Shown piece by piece: positions 1 through 8,740 of a stretch of DNA of 46,419 nucleotides (the stretch's first letter is position 1; each line of letters starts with the position of its first letter). The position numbers and the translations under genes are program-made. Where the stretch lies: contig VRUH01000011.1 in NCBI GenBank assembly GCA_019456185.1, forward strand, positions 52,098 to 98,516, given 5' to 3'. The notes beneath the pieces were generated by a model. That model saw only the letters and a list, made by a program, of their open reading frames with translations, was not told the origin of the DNA and did no database searches. This DNA is from Candidatus Glassbacteria bacterium (GTDB taxonomy: Bacteria; Gemmatimonadota; Glassbacteria; GWA2-58-10).

Positions 1-475
1 GCGGGTGACCGTGCGCGTGGTGATGTCCGGCGAAACGGGCGGTAACAACTTCGAATTGCTGCAGCGGGTCGAGCTGGCGACCGAGGGCGGTCTCGAAATC
101 CAGACCCCGGCGCTGCGGATTCCCGGCGAAGCGGCTGTTTACTGGCGGGTGGGCGTAACCGGGGACTCGCTGGAAAGCGCTCTGGTTATCGGGCTGGGTG
201 AGGCGCAGGAAAAAATCCGCAAGCAGGCGGCGCTCAGCGGCTCGTCGCCGGAGCGGTTCGACCCGCTGCTGGGACGCTGGTCGTGGGCGCAGGGGCTGGC
301 GCACAACGCCGAGGGTTTCCTGCCTGCGGACTCGCAGTTCGAGAGCGTGAGGATCGAATATCGGCGTCAGCAATATCAACTGCTGTGGTGGGAGATGGAT
401 TCCCTGATAGTTTATTTCGTGCTCGTGCTGGTGTTTGCCCTGGCTTTCAAGCCGCTGTTCCGGGTGGCGCTCTGA
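1..475 (+). CDS. C-terminal part of an unidentified membrane protein
   Basis: The reading frame is open to the left edge, so the gene probably begins outside the window; a GTG at 5 is the first possible start inside it. About 156 residues are visible. They form a soluble, probably extracytoplasmic stretch followed by one strong hydrophobic helix near the C-terminus (around residues 132-152, rich in Val, Leu, Phe and Tyr) and a short basic tail. The Trp- and Tyr-rich segment just before the helix would sit at the membrane interface. A hairpin terminator follows 35 bases after the stop. I do not recognise the family and assign no function; the N-terminal part would be needed. Confidence 0.6.
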   Translation, partial: RVTVRVVMSGETGGNNFELLQRVELATEGGLEIQTPALRIPGEAAVYWRVGVTGDSLESALVIGLGEAQEKIRKQAALSGSSPERFDPLLGRWSWAQGLAHNAEGFLPADSQFESVRIEYRRQQYQLLWWEMDSLIVYFVLVLVFALAFKPLFRVAL

Positions 476-510
476 ACCTGATACAAATAGTTGCGAGCGG
501 ATTATATCGG

Positions 511-540
511 CCCGGTGCAAATCGTCTGCGCCGGGTTTTC
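511..540 (+). terminator. Rho-independent terminator after the first gene
   Basis: The stem CCCGG-t-GCA pairs with TGC-g-CCGGG across a 7-base loop and is followed directly by TTTTCT. It ends the transcript of the partial membrane-protein gene and separates it from glnS. Confidence 0.65.
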
Positions 541-709
541 TCTGTTCGGGGAGCGAATCAGCTAGTGAGTATTACTTGTCCTTCTTGACCCGGGCCGGCC
601 AAAGTTTTAAAGTTTTGCTTTACTGTTTTATTCTTTGTCCGGAAAACCTGGGCCTTGTGTCTCCAGGTATCAAAGTGCCCAAAGTTGGATTTGACGGGAA
701 TATTAATCA

Positions 710-2413
710 ATGAGTGAAACAAAACCATCACCGGGCCCGGATTTCGTCCGGGCGATCGTGGCCAAAGACAATGAAACCGGCAAGTGGGACGGGCGGGTGG
801 TTACCCGTTTCCCACCCGAACCCAACGGTTACCTGCATATCGGCCATGCCAAAAGTATCGCGCTCAATTTCGGGATCGCGCTGGAGAACGGCGGCACCTG
901 CCATCTGCGCTTCGACGACACCAACCCGATCAAGGAAGAGCAGGAGTATCTCGAGTCGATCAAGCGCGATGTGAGCTGGCTGGGTTTCAGCTGGGGCGGG
1001 CACGAGTACTACGCCTCCGATTATTTCGGCCAGCTCTATCAGTGGGCCGTCCAGCTCGTGGAGGCGGGCAAGGCGTTTGTCTGCCAGCTCGACAACGAAC
1101 AGATGCGCGAGTACCGGGGGACGCTCACCGAGCCCGGCAGGAACAGCCCCTGGCGCGACCGTCCCGCACAGGAAAACCTGGCGCTGCTGGAACGGATGAA
1201 AAACGGCGAGTTCGAGGAGGGCAGCCACACCCTGCGCGCCAGGATCGACATGGCGCACCCCAACCTCAACATGCGCGACCCGGTGATCTACCGAATCCTC
1301 AAAGCCGACCACCATCGCACCGGCGACAACTGGTGTATCTACCCGATGTACGATTTCGCTCACGGCCAGAGCGACTCGATCGAAAAAGTGACTCTCTCGA
1401 TCTGCACACTGGAGTTCGAGGACCATCGCCCGCTCTACGACTGGTATCTCGACCAGCTCGGAATCTACCACCCCCGGCAGATCGAGTTCGCGCGGCTCAA
1501 CCTGACCTATACGATCCTCAGCAAGCGGCGGCTGATCGAACTGGTGAAAGAGAAGTTTGTCGACGGCTGGGACGACCCCCGCATGCCGACTATCAGCGGG
1601 ATGCGCCGCCGGGGCTACCCCCCCGAGGCGATCCGCGCCTTCTGCCACCGGATCGGAGTCAGCAAGACCGGGAGTACCGTGGATATCGCCCTGCTTGAGC
1701 ACCACGTCCGCGAATACCTCAACGAGCACGCCCAGCGGCGCTTTGCCGTGCTCGATCCGCTGAAAGTAGTTATCGAGAATTACCCCGAGGGCAAGACCGA
1801 CGAGCTGGAATGCATCAACAACCCCGAGGACCCCGCGGGCGGCACGCGGAAAGTGAAATTCTCCAGGGAAATTTATCTCGAGCGCGAGGATTTCATGGAA
1901 GACCCGCCGCGCAAGTTTTTCCGGCTGGCTCCGGGCCGCGAGGTGCGGCTGCGCTACGCCTATTTCATCACCTGCAACGAAGTGATCCGGGACCCGGACA
2001 CGGGCGAAGTTGCGGAACTGCGCTGCTCCTACGACCCGGCAACCCGCGGCGGGGACGCTCCCGACGGACGCAGGGTGAAAAGTACGCTCCACTGGGTCAG
2101 CGCGGAGCACTCCCTGCCGGCCGAGGTCAGGCTCTACGACCGCCTGTTCGGCTGCAAGTACCCCGGCGAGGTTGGCGACGGCGAGGACTGGAAAAACAAT
2201 TTCAACCATGATTCGCTGCAGGTGCTCACCGGCTGCCGCGTGGAGCAGTCGCTCGCCGAATTCGAGCCGGGGCGGACAGTCCAGTTCGAGCGCAAGGGAT
2301 ATTTCCACGTGGACGACTACTCGACAGCCGACCGCCTGGTTTTCAACCGGACTGTCGAGCTGCGCGACTCGTGGGCTAAAATAGCCAGGCAGCAGAATCC
2401 GCAGCATAAATAG
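710..2413 (+). CDS. glnS: Glutaminyl-tRNA synthetase
   Basis: Class I aminoacyl-tRNA synthetase that charges tRNA-Gln with glutamine in the cytoplasm. At 567 residues it is close to the E. coli enzyme (554). The first signature is [12 protein letters not shown], with HIGH at residues 43-46. The second (KMSKS-type) loop reads ILSKR at residues 269-273, the usual GlnRS variation. The C-terminal third is the two-barrel anticodon-binding domain (about residues 340-550), with [13 protein letters not shown] and YFHVDDYS motifs typical of GlnRS rather than GluRS. The ATG at 710 follows a GGGA element about 10 bases upstream. It appears to be a single-gene transcript, bounded by hairpins on both sides. 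GlnRS implies direct Gln-tRNA charging, although GatCAB may also exist elsewhere in the genome. Confidence 0.97.
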   Translation: MSETKPSPGPDFVRAIVAKDNETGKWDGRVVTRFPPEPNGYLHIGHAKSIALNFGIALENGGTCHLRFDDTNPIKEEQEYLESIKRDVSWLGFSWGGHEYYASDYFGQLYQWAVQLVEAGKAFVCQLDNEQMREYRGTLTEPGRNSPWRDRPAQENLALLERMKNGEFEEGSHTLRARIDMAHPNLNMRDPVIYRILKADHHRTGDNWCIYPMYDFAHGQSDSIEKVTLSICTLEFEDHRPLYDWYLDQLGIYHPRQIEFARLNLTYTILSKRRLIELVKEKFVDGWDDPRMPTISGMRRRGYPPEAIRAFCHRIGVSKTGSTVDIALLEHHVREYLNEHAQRRFAVLDPLKVVIENYPEGKTDELECINNPEDPAGGTRKVKFSREIYLEREDFMEDPPRKFFRLAPGREVRLRYAYFITCNEVIRDPDTGEVAELRCSYDPATRGGDAPDGRRVKSTLHWVSAEHSLPAEVRLYDRLFGCKYPGEVGDGEDWKNNFNHDSLQVLTGCRVEQSLAEFEPGRTVQFERKGYFHVDDYSTADRLVFNRTVELRDSWAKIARQQNPQHK

Positions 2414-2423
2414 CTCACCCCCG

Positions 2424-2456
2424 TGCCCGGCGGTTAGAATTCATCCGGGGCTTTTT
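2424..2456 (+). terminator. Probable terminator of glnS
   Basis: GCCCGG pairs with CCGGGGC (one-base bulge) around a 14-base loop, followed by TTTTT. It lies just after the glnS stop. The bulge and large loop lower confidence. Confidence 0.5.
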
Positions 2457-2544
2457 ACGGCATTCCTTTTGCTTCGCCAATCCCGCCGATATATTAACTT
2501 ACCTGAGAGTGTTTCGCACAATCGTATTAACACCGGTTAAGCCG

Positions 2545-2835
2545 ATGAATGCCGTAAAACTTGTTCTGCTGACGCTGATAAGCTGCGCCTGCGTTCTCTG
2601 CCCCGGCGTTCTCGGTGCCCAGACCGGCAGCGCCCGTCCCCGAATCGGTCTCGCTCTCTCTGGAGGGGGCGCCAAGGGTTTCTCGCATATCGGCGTGCTC
2701 AAGGTTCTGGAGGAGGCCGGCGCGGGTGTGACGCTCGGCTGGCACAGTCCGATCGGGCCGCTGGAGTATACTGTCAGTTACGGCAACAGGCGCAGTGAAC
2801 TGTTGAACTACGTCAACGTGGGCTACCGATTTTAG
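2545..2835 (+). pseudogene. In-frame internally deleted patatin-Omp85 (PlpD-like) protein
   Basis: A 96-residue open frame (ATG at 2545; a GTG at 2509 is also in frame) that looks like the two ends of a much larger protein joined together. Residues 1-25 form a signal peptide ending VLGAQ. Residues about 33-58 are the start of a patatin phospholipase domain, with the oxyanion motif SGGGAKGFSHIGVLKVLEEAG. This runs straight into GVTLGWHSPIGPLEY and ends NYVNVGYRF, the last strands of an Omp85/BamA-type barrel with the typical terminal aromatic. Full-length patatin-Omp85 proteins are around 700 residues or more; the catalytic GxSxG, the Asp-Gly, the POTRA domain and most of the barrel are missing. 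The frame is intact across the joint. It is either a real deletion or an assembly collapse, and no lipase activity is expected. Its stop overlaps the end of the convergent M61 gene by four bases. Confidence 0.75.
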
Positions 2836-4718
2836 TTCGCCCTGCTGATCGGGGCCAGGATCCGGCCCAGCAGGTCGTCGCTGCCGTCCATGCGCTGAAG
2901 GTCCGGGTAACGCGGGCCTTCGCAGTATTCCAGTTTCACTGTCTTGAAGAATCCGCTGTTTTCGACAAGCAGTTCGATCGGCCCGCCGGACTTGCGAGTC
3001 AGCTCCACGGCCCGGCGTAGCTGCCCGGCGGAGAATGTTCTCGAGTTCACGGCCTGGATCACCATCCCCGGGGCCAGTCCGGCCTCATCGGCCGCCGTGC
3101 CTGGGATCACGTCGGCGATTATCCCCTTGCCTCCGACTTCGATCCCCACCGACGCCGACAGGTCGGCCGCGCCGCTGATGCCCTCGCTCGTTTTCTGGTA
3201 TTCGCTGCGTTTTTCACCGAGCACCAGCCGCCAGCCGCAGAGTTCCAGTCCGGCCAGCGGAGCGTGGGGCGCCCTGGAGCGAACCCGCCCCGTCAGGTGG
3301 GAGCGCCAGTCGTAGGGCTGCACCGTCTCCAGCGCCGCCACCAGGTCGTCGAAAGTGTACGGCGACACCTGTGGTCCGGATTCCTGTCCGCCGTAAAACA
3401 GCCGGCAGAAATCATCCAACGATTTCCGCCCCCCGCTCCGGGTGCGGATTATCCCGTCGACTTCCATCCAGATAAACACACCCTCGCGGTAAAAATCAAC
3501 TCCGCGACGCCAGGCGGCCCAGTCGCTGCGCGCCCCGAACAGCAGTTGCGCGCTGACAGCGGTGTCCTCCAGCGGCCGCCACGATCTCCCCTTGCGGTTC
3601 TCGATCCACTGAGCGTAGGCCGCGATTACCTGCCGCGTCCAGTCCTCGCTCCACAAGCCGCTGCGCGCCGTGAGCACCATCGTCAGGTAATGGGTCAGGC
3701 CCTCGTAGACCCACAGCAAACCGGTCACCTTCTCCTGCTGGTAATCGGCGGTAGCCATCCCCGCGGGCCGGCGGTACTTGCCGTTCCAGGAATGGATCAT
3801 CTCGTGAGCAAGCAGCGAACAGGCCAGCTTGTGCCGATCATCGTCGATCAGCATTTCCTCGCCCTCCCTGTTATCGCTCGACTGGTGGTGTTCCAGCCCG
3901 AAATGGGCGATATAGTCGCTCATGGTCAGCAGGAACCGGTAAGAATCGTAGTGCCTCGCACCGAAGAGGGCCAGCGCCTCAGTCACCAGCTTTTTGTAGT
4001 CTTCCACCTGCTGATCGCTGATCTCCAGACCGGCCTGCTGGTCGCAGAAAAGCTCGAGATAATGCGGTACGCCGCCCTCGGGAGTCAGATCGACCCGCCG
4101 ATAGTGACGGCCGGCGACCAGCGGCGAATCGATCAGGCGCTGCAGTGAAACAGGGGCGAATTCCACCAGGCCGGGGAGTTGCGAGTGCACCGGCAGAGCC
4201 GCGGCCCAGTCCCAGTTTTCCGGCAGACGCAGCGTGACTTTGTATTCCAGATCAGCGGCCAGGGCGCCGGCCGGGTAAAGCAGCAACTGGTTCCAGTTGA
4301 CCACGGCCAGCCTGGAGGTAGCCGAGGCCGAGGCGGTAAAACGCCCTGCGTTCGGCGGAGCCGAGAGGAAATCGAGTTCCACCCGGACAACGGTAACGCC
4401 GGAGGGGACTTCCGCGCGGACCGTGAACATGTCGGTCGGGTCGCGCCACCAGTCGAGCTGCTTGTCTCCCGCGCTGATCCTGATACCGGCCAGATCGGTA
4501 ATCGGTCCTGTCGGGCCGTGCTCTCCCGGAATCCATTTAGGGTAGACAAGCGCCAGCTCTCCGGCCTTTGCCGGAAACGTGAGTTCGGCGTGGAACATCC
4601 TGCGGCCTGAGTCCGACAGATCGACCTCCATCCCGACTTCCGCTGCCGCGGGCCGGGCCGTGAATATCAGTGTCAGACAAAACAGCAGAATGGCTTTCAC
4701 GTTCCGGTTCCACAGCAT
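2832..4718 (-). CDS. M61-family metallopeptidase with PDZ domain, exported
   Basis: Zinc aminopeptidase of the M61 (glycyl aminopeptidase) family, probably acting on peptides outside the cytoplasm. The start is the ATG at 4718, preceded at seven bases by GGAGGA; longer in-frame starts at 4733 and 4847 would lie on or upstream of that site. The 628-residue product begins with a signal peptide (hydrophobic core AILLFCLTLIFTA, cleavage near ARPAAA). An N-terminal beta domain spans about 30-220 and a thermolysin-like domain about 220-480, with HEMIH at 305-309 and the probable third zinc ligand Glu339 in WVYEGLTHY. A PDZ domain follows at about 520-590. This order is standard for bacterial M61 enzymes. 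It is monocistronic and convergent with the patatin stub. Substrate specificity cannot be read from the sequence. Confidence 0.9.
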   Translation of the reverse strand: MLWNRNVKAILLFCLTLIFTARPAAAEVGMEVDLSDSGRRMFHAELTFPAKAGELALVYPKWIPGEHGPTGPITDLAGIRISAGDKQLDWWRDPTDMFTVRAEVPSGVTVVRVELDFLSAPPNAGRFTASASATSRLAVVNWNQLLLYPAGALAADLEYKVTLRLPENWDWAAALPVHSQLPGLVEFAPVSLQRLIDSPLVAGRHYRRVDLTPEGGVPHYLELFCDQQAGLEISDQQVEDYKKLVTEALALFGARHYDSYRFLLTMSDYIAHFGLEHHQSSDNREGEEMLIDDDRHKLACSLLAHEMIHSWNGKYRRPAGMATADYQQEKVTGLLWVYEGLTHYLTMVLTARSGLWSEDWTRQVIAAYAQWIENRKGRSWRPLEDTAVSAQLLFGARSDWAAWRRGVDFYREGVFIWMEVDGIIRTRSGGRKSLDDFCRLFYGGQESGPQVSPYTFDDLVAALETVQPYDWRSHLTGRVRSRAPHAPLAGLELCGWRLVLGEKRSEYQKTSEGISGAADLSASVGIEVGGKGIIADVIPGTAADEAGLAPGMVIQAVNSRTFSAGQLRRAVELTRKSGGPIELLVENSGFFKTVKLEYCEGPRYPDLQRMDGSDDLLGRILAPISRAN

Positions 4719-4953
4719 GTTATCTTCCTCCATCGGTTCTCGATGAAAATAAAAGTATTCGCAACAAAGGATAATGCCGGTGGACTCTCCGCAGCGCGAC
4801 GGAGACCGGACAAGGCCAATAATAGAGCGCGGAGCGCGGCTTGTCAAAGGAGTCGGGGGGATCGCGGCGCAAGCAGGGTCGGAAAGTTTTCCGTCGTCCA
4901 GGATGGCCCGGTCAGGCCTCTATCCTTTCCGTGCCGGACGACCAGCCTGCAAA

Positions 4954-4980
4954 GAAAAAAGACCCGTCTTACGGCGGGTC
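4954..4980 (-). terminator. Terminator of the dockerin-protein gene
   Basis: On the minus strand, GACCCG pairs with CGGGTC and is followed by TTTTTTC. It lies about 35 bases after the stop of the secreted protein gene. Confidence 0.7.
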
Positions 4981-5016
4981 TGTAACCTGGTCGCTCAACT
5001 GTCCGGACGGAACGGA

Positions 5017-5673
5017 CTACTCTTCGAGGCAGCCGCCCGCCCTGATATCCAACAGCAGGCGGATAAGATCGGCTATCCCGAGCCGATCGTCACCGTTGTA
5101 GTCCAGGCATGGATCGTCGGCGCCATCGCGTACCCGCGCCACCCATTCGACCACATCGCCGATATCGGCACCACCGTCGCCGTTGAGGTCGCAGTCGCAC
5201 GTATCGGCAGGTTCCGGCTGCTGCCCCGGGTTCGGGTACTGGATGTCCACCCAGTTGGCGTTGTGCACCAGAGTTACCGTGGTATCGCTCGTAACGCCAG
5301 CCAGTATGATACGCCACGCATGGTCTGCCGGAGGAGGATCGTAGAGCTTATTGTCGTTGAAATCCGCGAACGCATCGATGTTGTAGGTTACTCCGCTGGC
5401 GAGGATATTGCTGAACGTGGTGCTGAAATCGCCATCAACTATCCCCGCGAGTTCGTATTCCGCAACTTGCTGGCCGGTAGACGTATTGACAAGCCGCAGT
5501 TTGAAAAGCTGGTTTTCGTGGGTGGGCGTGAAACTGGTCATATTCACGGTGAGGTCGTATTGGGCGCTGGCCGGTAGCCAGGCCAAGGCTACTGAAATAA
5601 CGGCCGCCGTGGTCATGCGCTGTATTTTCCCGCGAAGGCTCCCTTCCCCACTGAACGTACCCGACACTATCAT
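5017..5673 (-). CDS. Secreted protein with C-terminal dockerin-type repeats
   Basis: A 218-residue exported protein. The start is the ATG at 5673, eight bases after AGGAG; a TTG at 5679 is in frame but too close to that site. The N-terminus carries a signal peptide with core TTAAVISVALAWLPASA. Residues about 35-140 look like an all-beta domain of unknown function. The C-terminus holds two calcium-loop repeats, DLNGDGGADIGDVVEWV and DYNGDDRLGIADLIRLLLDI, the paired F-hand pattern of type I dockerins, linked by about 20 residues. Two Cys pairs border the repeats. In cellulosome systems dockerins bind cohesins; no cohesin is visible here, and in many non-cellulosomal bacteria such modules end secreted proteins with unknown partners. 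The catalytic or binding role of the first domain is unknown. Confidence 0.8.
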   Translation of the reverse strand: MIVSGTFSGEGSLRGKIQRMTTAAVISVALAWLPASAQYDLTVNMTSFTPTHENQLFKLRLVNTSTGQQVAEYELAGIVDGDFSTTFSNILASGVTYNIDAFADFNDNKLYDPPPADHAWRIILAGVTSDTTVTLVHNANWVDIQYPNPGQQPEPADTCDCDLNGDGGADIGDVVEWVARVRDGADDPCLDYNGDDRLGIADLIRLLLDIRAGGCLEE

Positions 5674-6038
5674 TCGCAAATCTCCTTCTCTCTATTGGCA
5701 TTGAATCCCGGTCTTGAGATATAACTTTTCAAGCTGGAATTCAATCAATTGTTATTTCCAGATAAGATTAGTTCCGACTGAAAAAAACCTTCCATCCCGT
5801 ATGCAATTCAGCTATTTTCCATTAAATTATACAACCATACGTCTTTTAGTAAGTTACTGCGATATTGCGCAATACTTATCCGTATTTTCAAAAAATTCCC
5901 GGTCGTCCGCAATTGATCCAGTCGCGCTGCGATTGGACATCCGGCTGCCGATCATGTATAATTCTTACCCGGGAATTGCAGAAACGAGCCATCTAGCTGT
6001 GATGTGAACTCGATATTTTCTTGCCGGCAAGGGGAACG
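5674..6038. other. AT-rich divergent intergenic region
   Basis: A 365-base region between the divergent dockerin-protein and HDOD genes. It is clearly more AT-rich than its surroundings. It holds the plus-strand promoter described separately and a short palindrome, ATTGCGCAAT, near 5864-5873. Control signals of the minus-strand gene should also lie here, but I could not settle on a convincing promoter. No gene is seen. Confidence 0.5.
5933..5962 (+). promoter_or_regulatory. Sigma-70 type promoter of the HDOD-kinase operon
   Basis: TTGGAC and a perfect TATAAT separated by 18 bases, about 75 bases upstream of the HDOD start codon. The -10 matches the consensus fully and the -35 at four of six positions. 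Confidence 0.55.
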
Positions 6039-6932
6039 ATGAGCGACGAGATCAGTAACGGTCAGGGCAGCGAGGAAGTTCTCGAACTGATTATCAATCT
6101 GGTGAACAAATCGGACATCTCTTCGATAAAGCAGATTGTATCCGAGATCCTCGAAGTTATCCGCGACGAGGATTCCAGCGCCAAGGACCTCAAGGACATT
6201 ATCGAGCGGGACCCGCCCCTTTGCGCCAGGCTGCTCAGGCTGGCCAACTCCGCCCACTACGGGTATGCGAAAACCATCAGCGACATCCAGGAAGCGATTA
6301 TCTGTATCGGTTTCGATGCGGTCCGTGAACTGGCCCTCAACCAGAAAGTCTGCGAGCTCTTCAAGCAGGAGGATGTCCGCTACTGCTATTCCCGCTGGGA
6401 ACTCTGGAAACACAGCTCCGCCGTGGCCGTGACCAGTAAAATGATCTACCGTCGCGAATTCCGGAAAAGGGGCGATGACATCTACGTGGCCGGCCTGCTG
6501 CACGATATCGGCATAATAGTCGAGGACCAGTTTTTTCCCGAGTTGTTCAACAGCGCGCTGGAAACGTTCTGCCGGGGCGAACGCAATCTGGACGATATCG
6601 AAAGGGAAATTCTGAAAATCGACCACGCCATGATCGGGCGGACTATCGGGGAGGACTGGGAATTTCCCGACGATCTGATCCAGGCGATCGGGATGCACCA
6701 CGACCCGTCCGCGTGTAAAAGAGATCAAAAACAGTTCGTATACACCGTTTACCTGGCCAACTATATCTGTCAGCGCGACAAGATCGGTTTTATCGAAGTC
6801 AACAAACGGGATGCCACCAGGTACCATAAATACCTGAGCGAACTGGGAATCAGCGAAAAGTCGTTGAACCTGGTGATGGAAGATGTCCGGGCCGAATTGA
6901 AAAAGCTCGACGAGCTGGATAAGTTCGATTAG
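6039..6932 (+). CDS. HDOD-domain signalling protein
   Basis: A 297-residue cytoplasmic protein dominated by an HDOD domain (about residues 15-220). HDOD domains are HD-superfamily folds found in bacterial signalling proteins, usually thought to lack phosphodiesterase activity. Unusually many HD-type metal residues remain: WKHSSAVAV, LLHDIG, IDHAMIG and MHHDP. An enzymatic role is therefore not excluded. The start is the ATG at 6039, preceded by AAGGGGA; an upstream TTG at 6021 is in frame but has no better site. The hybrid kinase gene begins 11 bases after the stop, so the two are almost certainly co-transcribed. The C-terminal 80 residues carry no domain I recognise. The likely role is as an input or output partner of the kinase; this is inferred from gene order only. 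Confidence 0.88.
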   Translation: MSDEISNGQGSEEVLELIINLVNKSDISSIKQIVSEILEVIRDEDSSAKDLKDIIERDPPLCARLLRLANSAHYGYAKTISDIQEAIICIGFDAVRELALNQKVCELFKQEDVRYCYSRWELWKHSSAVAVTSKMIYRREFRKRGDDIYVAGLLHDIGIIVEDQFFPELFNSALETFCRGERNLDDIEREILKIDHAMIGRTIGEDWEFPDDLIQAIGMHHDPSACKRDQKQFVYTVYLANYICQRDKIGFIEVNKRDATRYHKYLSELGISEKSLNLVMEDVRAELKKLDELDKFD

Positions 6933-6943
6933 GGGTTGAATGA

Positions 6944-8671
6944 ATGGGTAAGCCTGCCGCACGGGATGAACAGGAAACGCTGCGGATCAAGCTCAAGCAT
7001 CTGCAGAACGATTTCGAGCTGACGCGCGAGGAGTATGAATCCACCTCCCGCCGTTACCTGGATATCCTGGTCGAACTCAAGAACAAGAACGAGCAGCTGA
7101 TAGATCTGCAGAAAAACCTCGAAAAGCTGGTGGCAAGCCGCACCGAACAGCTGGAGAAAACCCAGCAAGTCCTCCAGCAGAAAAGCGAGGAACTTCAGGT
7201 GATGATCGACTGCTCGCCGGCGATGATATTCTACAAGGACTCGAAAGGCAGATACGTTCGCGTCAATAAGGCTTTCGCGGAATTCACCGGAATGCCGATC
7301 AAAAAAATTATCGGCAAAACCAACGACCAGGTATTCAAAAGCGCCGACAGCGGGTTTGTCGCCGACGACAGTACCGTAATCAGCACAGGTGAAGCGGTAG
7401 TCGACCAGAGCGTGAATGTCAGTACCACGAGGGGAGAGCGGGACCTGCTGGTCACCAAACTGCCCTACCACGGCGACGAAGGAAAAACGGTGGGTATTGT
7501 CGGTTTCGCCCTCGACGTCACCGATCATCGCCAGCTCGAATACGAAAAGAGCAAGGTTATCAAACTTGAATCCCTTGGTGTACTGGCCGGCGGTATCGCC
7601 CACGATTTCAACAACATCCTGACAGCCATCCTGGGTAACATCTCTCTGAGCCAGACCATGGTGGAACACGAAGACGAGATTTTCCGCAGACTGAAAAACG
7701 CGGAAGACGCCTGCCTGAAGGCCAAGGACCTGACCCAGCAGCTGTTGACCTTTGCCCGCGGCGGCACGCCTGTCAAGAAAACGACCTCCCTGCGCGAGAT
7801 GATCAAGGAAATCACCCGGTTCGCCCTCAGCGGAAGCAATGTTCGCTCCTGTTTTGAAATCGCCGATGACCTCAAGAACGTCGACGTGGACGAGGAGCAG
7901 ATTACCCAGGTTATTAATAACCTCGTGCTGAATGCTGCCCAGTCGATGCCGGAGGGGGGCGTGATCAATGTTAACGCCGGCAATGTCAGTCTGAAAAAGA
8001 ATAACGCCTTCTCACTGGCGCCCGGCGACTATATCAAGATTTCAATCGCCGACAGGGGCCACGGGGTCTCGCCGGAAGATTTGCCCCATATTTTCGACCC
8101 GTTTTTCACCACCCGCGAGTCCGCCAGCGGGATGGGCAGCGCCACGGCATGGTCAATCGTGAAACGCCACGGCGGCCACATCACAATCGAATCCGAACCG
8201 GACAACGGCTCGGTTTTCGAAATTTACCTGCCAACTTCCTCCGCCGGCCGGAGTGAAACAAAAGAAGCAGCCGGCGACAACAACTCGCCGGCCTTGAATA
8301 TCCTGGTCATGGATGACGACGAGATGGTCTGCGATATCGCCGGACACATCCTGACCCACCTGGGACATTCGGCCGAGTTTGTGTACGAGGGCGAAGAAGC
8401 GGTCCGGTTGTTCGGCCAGGCCGAAAACAACGGCAAGCCGTTCGACCTGGTGATTCTGGACCTGACGATCCCCGGCGGCATGGGGGGCAAACAGACCGTG
8501 GTTAGATTGCGCGAAATCAACCCGGAAGTTAAAGCTCTGGTTTCCAGCGGATATTCCAACGATCCGGTTCTGACCAATCACAGCCGGTACGGATTCGACG
8601 GGGTCGTGACGAAACCGTTTAATGTAGATGGTTTGCGCAAAAGCATGGAAGCCGTGATTGCCCGCCGGTAG
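6944..8671 (+). CDS. Hybrid sensor histidine kinase (PAS-HisKA-HATPase-REC)
   Basis: A 575-residue kinase with no membrane segment. Order: N-terminal coiled coil (about 10-85), PAS sensor domain (about 85-200, SPAMIFYKDSKGRYVRVNKAF), HisKA with phospho-accepting His220 in AGGIAHDFNNIL, HATPase_c with N-box Asn330 (INNLVLNAAQSM) and G1 box ADRGHGVSPE, then a receiver domain with Asp506 (LDLTIPGGMGG) and Lys557 (TKPF). The family belongs to the NtrB/hybrid group that passes phosphate to its own receiver. The G2 box reads GMGSATAW where GLGLAT is usual, a small departure that may affect the ATP lid. The ATG at 6944 lies eight bases after AGGGG. It is the middle gene of a three-gene set with the HDOD protein and a membrane coiled coil. 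The sensed signal is unknown. Confidence 0.93.
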   Translation: MGKPAARDEQETLRIKLKHLQNDFELTREEYESTSRRYLDILVELKNKNEQLIDLQKNLEKLVASRTEQLEKTQQVLQQKSEELQVMIDCSPAMIFYKDSKGRYVRVNKAFAEFTGMPIKKIIGKTNDQVFKSADSGFVADDSTVISTGEAVVDQSVNVSTTRGERDLLVTKLPYHGDEGKTVGIVGFALDVTDHRQLEYEKSKVIKLESLGVLAGGIAHDFNNILTAILGNISLSQTMVEHEDEIFRRLKNAEDACLKAKDLTQQLLTFARGGTPVKKTTSLREMIKEITRFALSGSNVRSCFEIADDLKNVDVDEEQITQVINNLVLNAAQSMPEGGVINVNAGNVSLKKNNAFSLAPGDYIKISIADRGHGVSPEDLPHIFDPFFTTRESASGMGSATAWSIVKRHGGHITIESEPDNGSVFEIYLPTSSAGRSETKEAAGDNNSPALNILVMDDDEMVCDIAGHILTHLGHSAEFVYEGEEAVRLFGQAENNGKPFDLVILDLTIPGGMGGKQTVVRLREINPEVKALVSSGYSNDPVLTNHSRYGFDGVVTKPFNVDGLRKSMEAVIARR

Positions 8672-8740
8672 GTTTGCCGACTTATCCGTAAGATGTCTTA
8701 CGGATTAGCCACACGTCACCGAAGTCCGAAGGGTAGACGG

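Noticed and set aside
435-713. A 92-codon frame between the first gene and glnS
   Set aside because: It runs through a terminator hairpin, has no ribosome-binding site, and its composition is not protein-like.
728-2407. A long minus-strand frame opposite glnS
   Set aside because: Same codon-bias effect; glnS is certain on the plus strand.
4743-5577. Plus-strand frames upstream of the M61 gene and across the dockerin gene
   Set aside because: They cross a terminator and the complement of a gene with a clear signal peptide and calcium loops.
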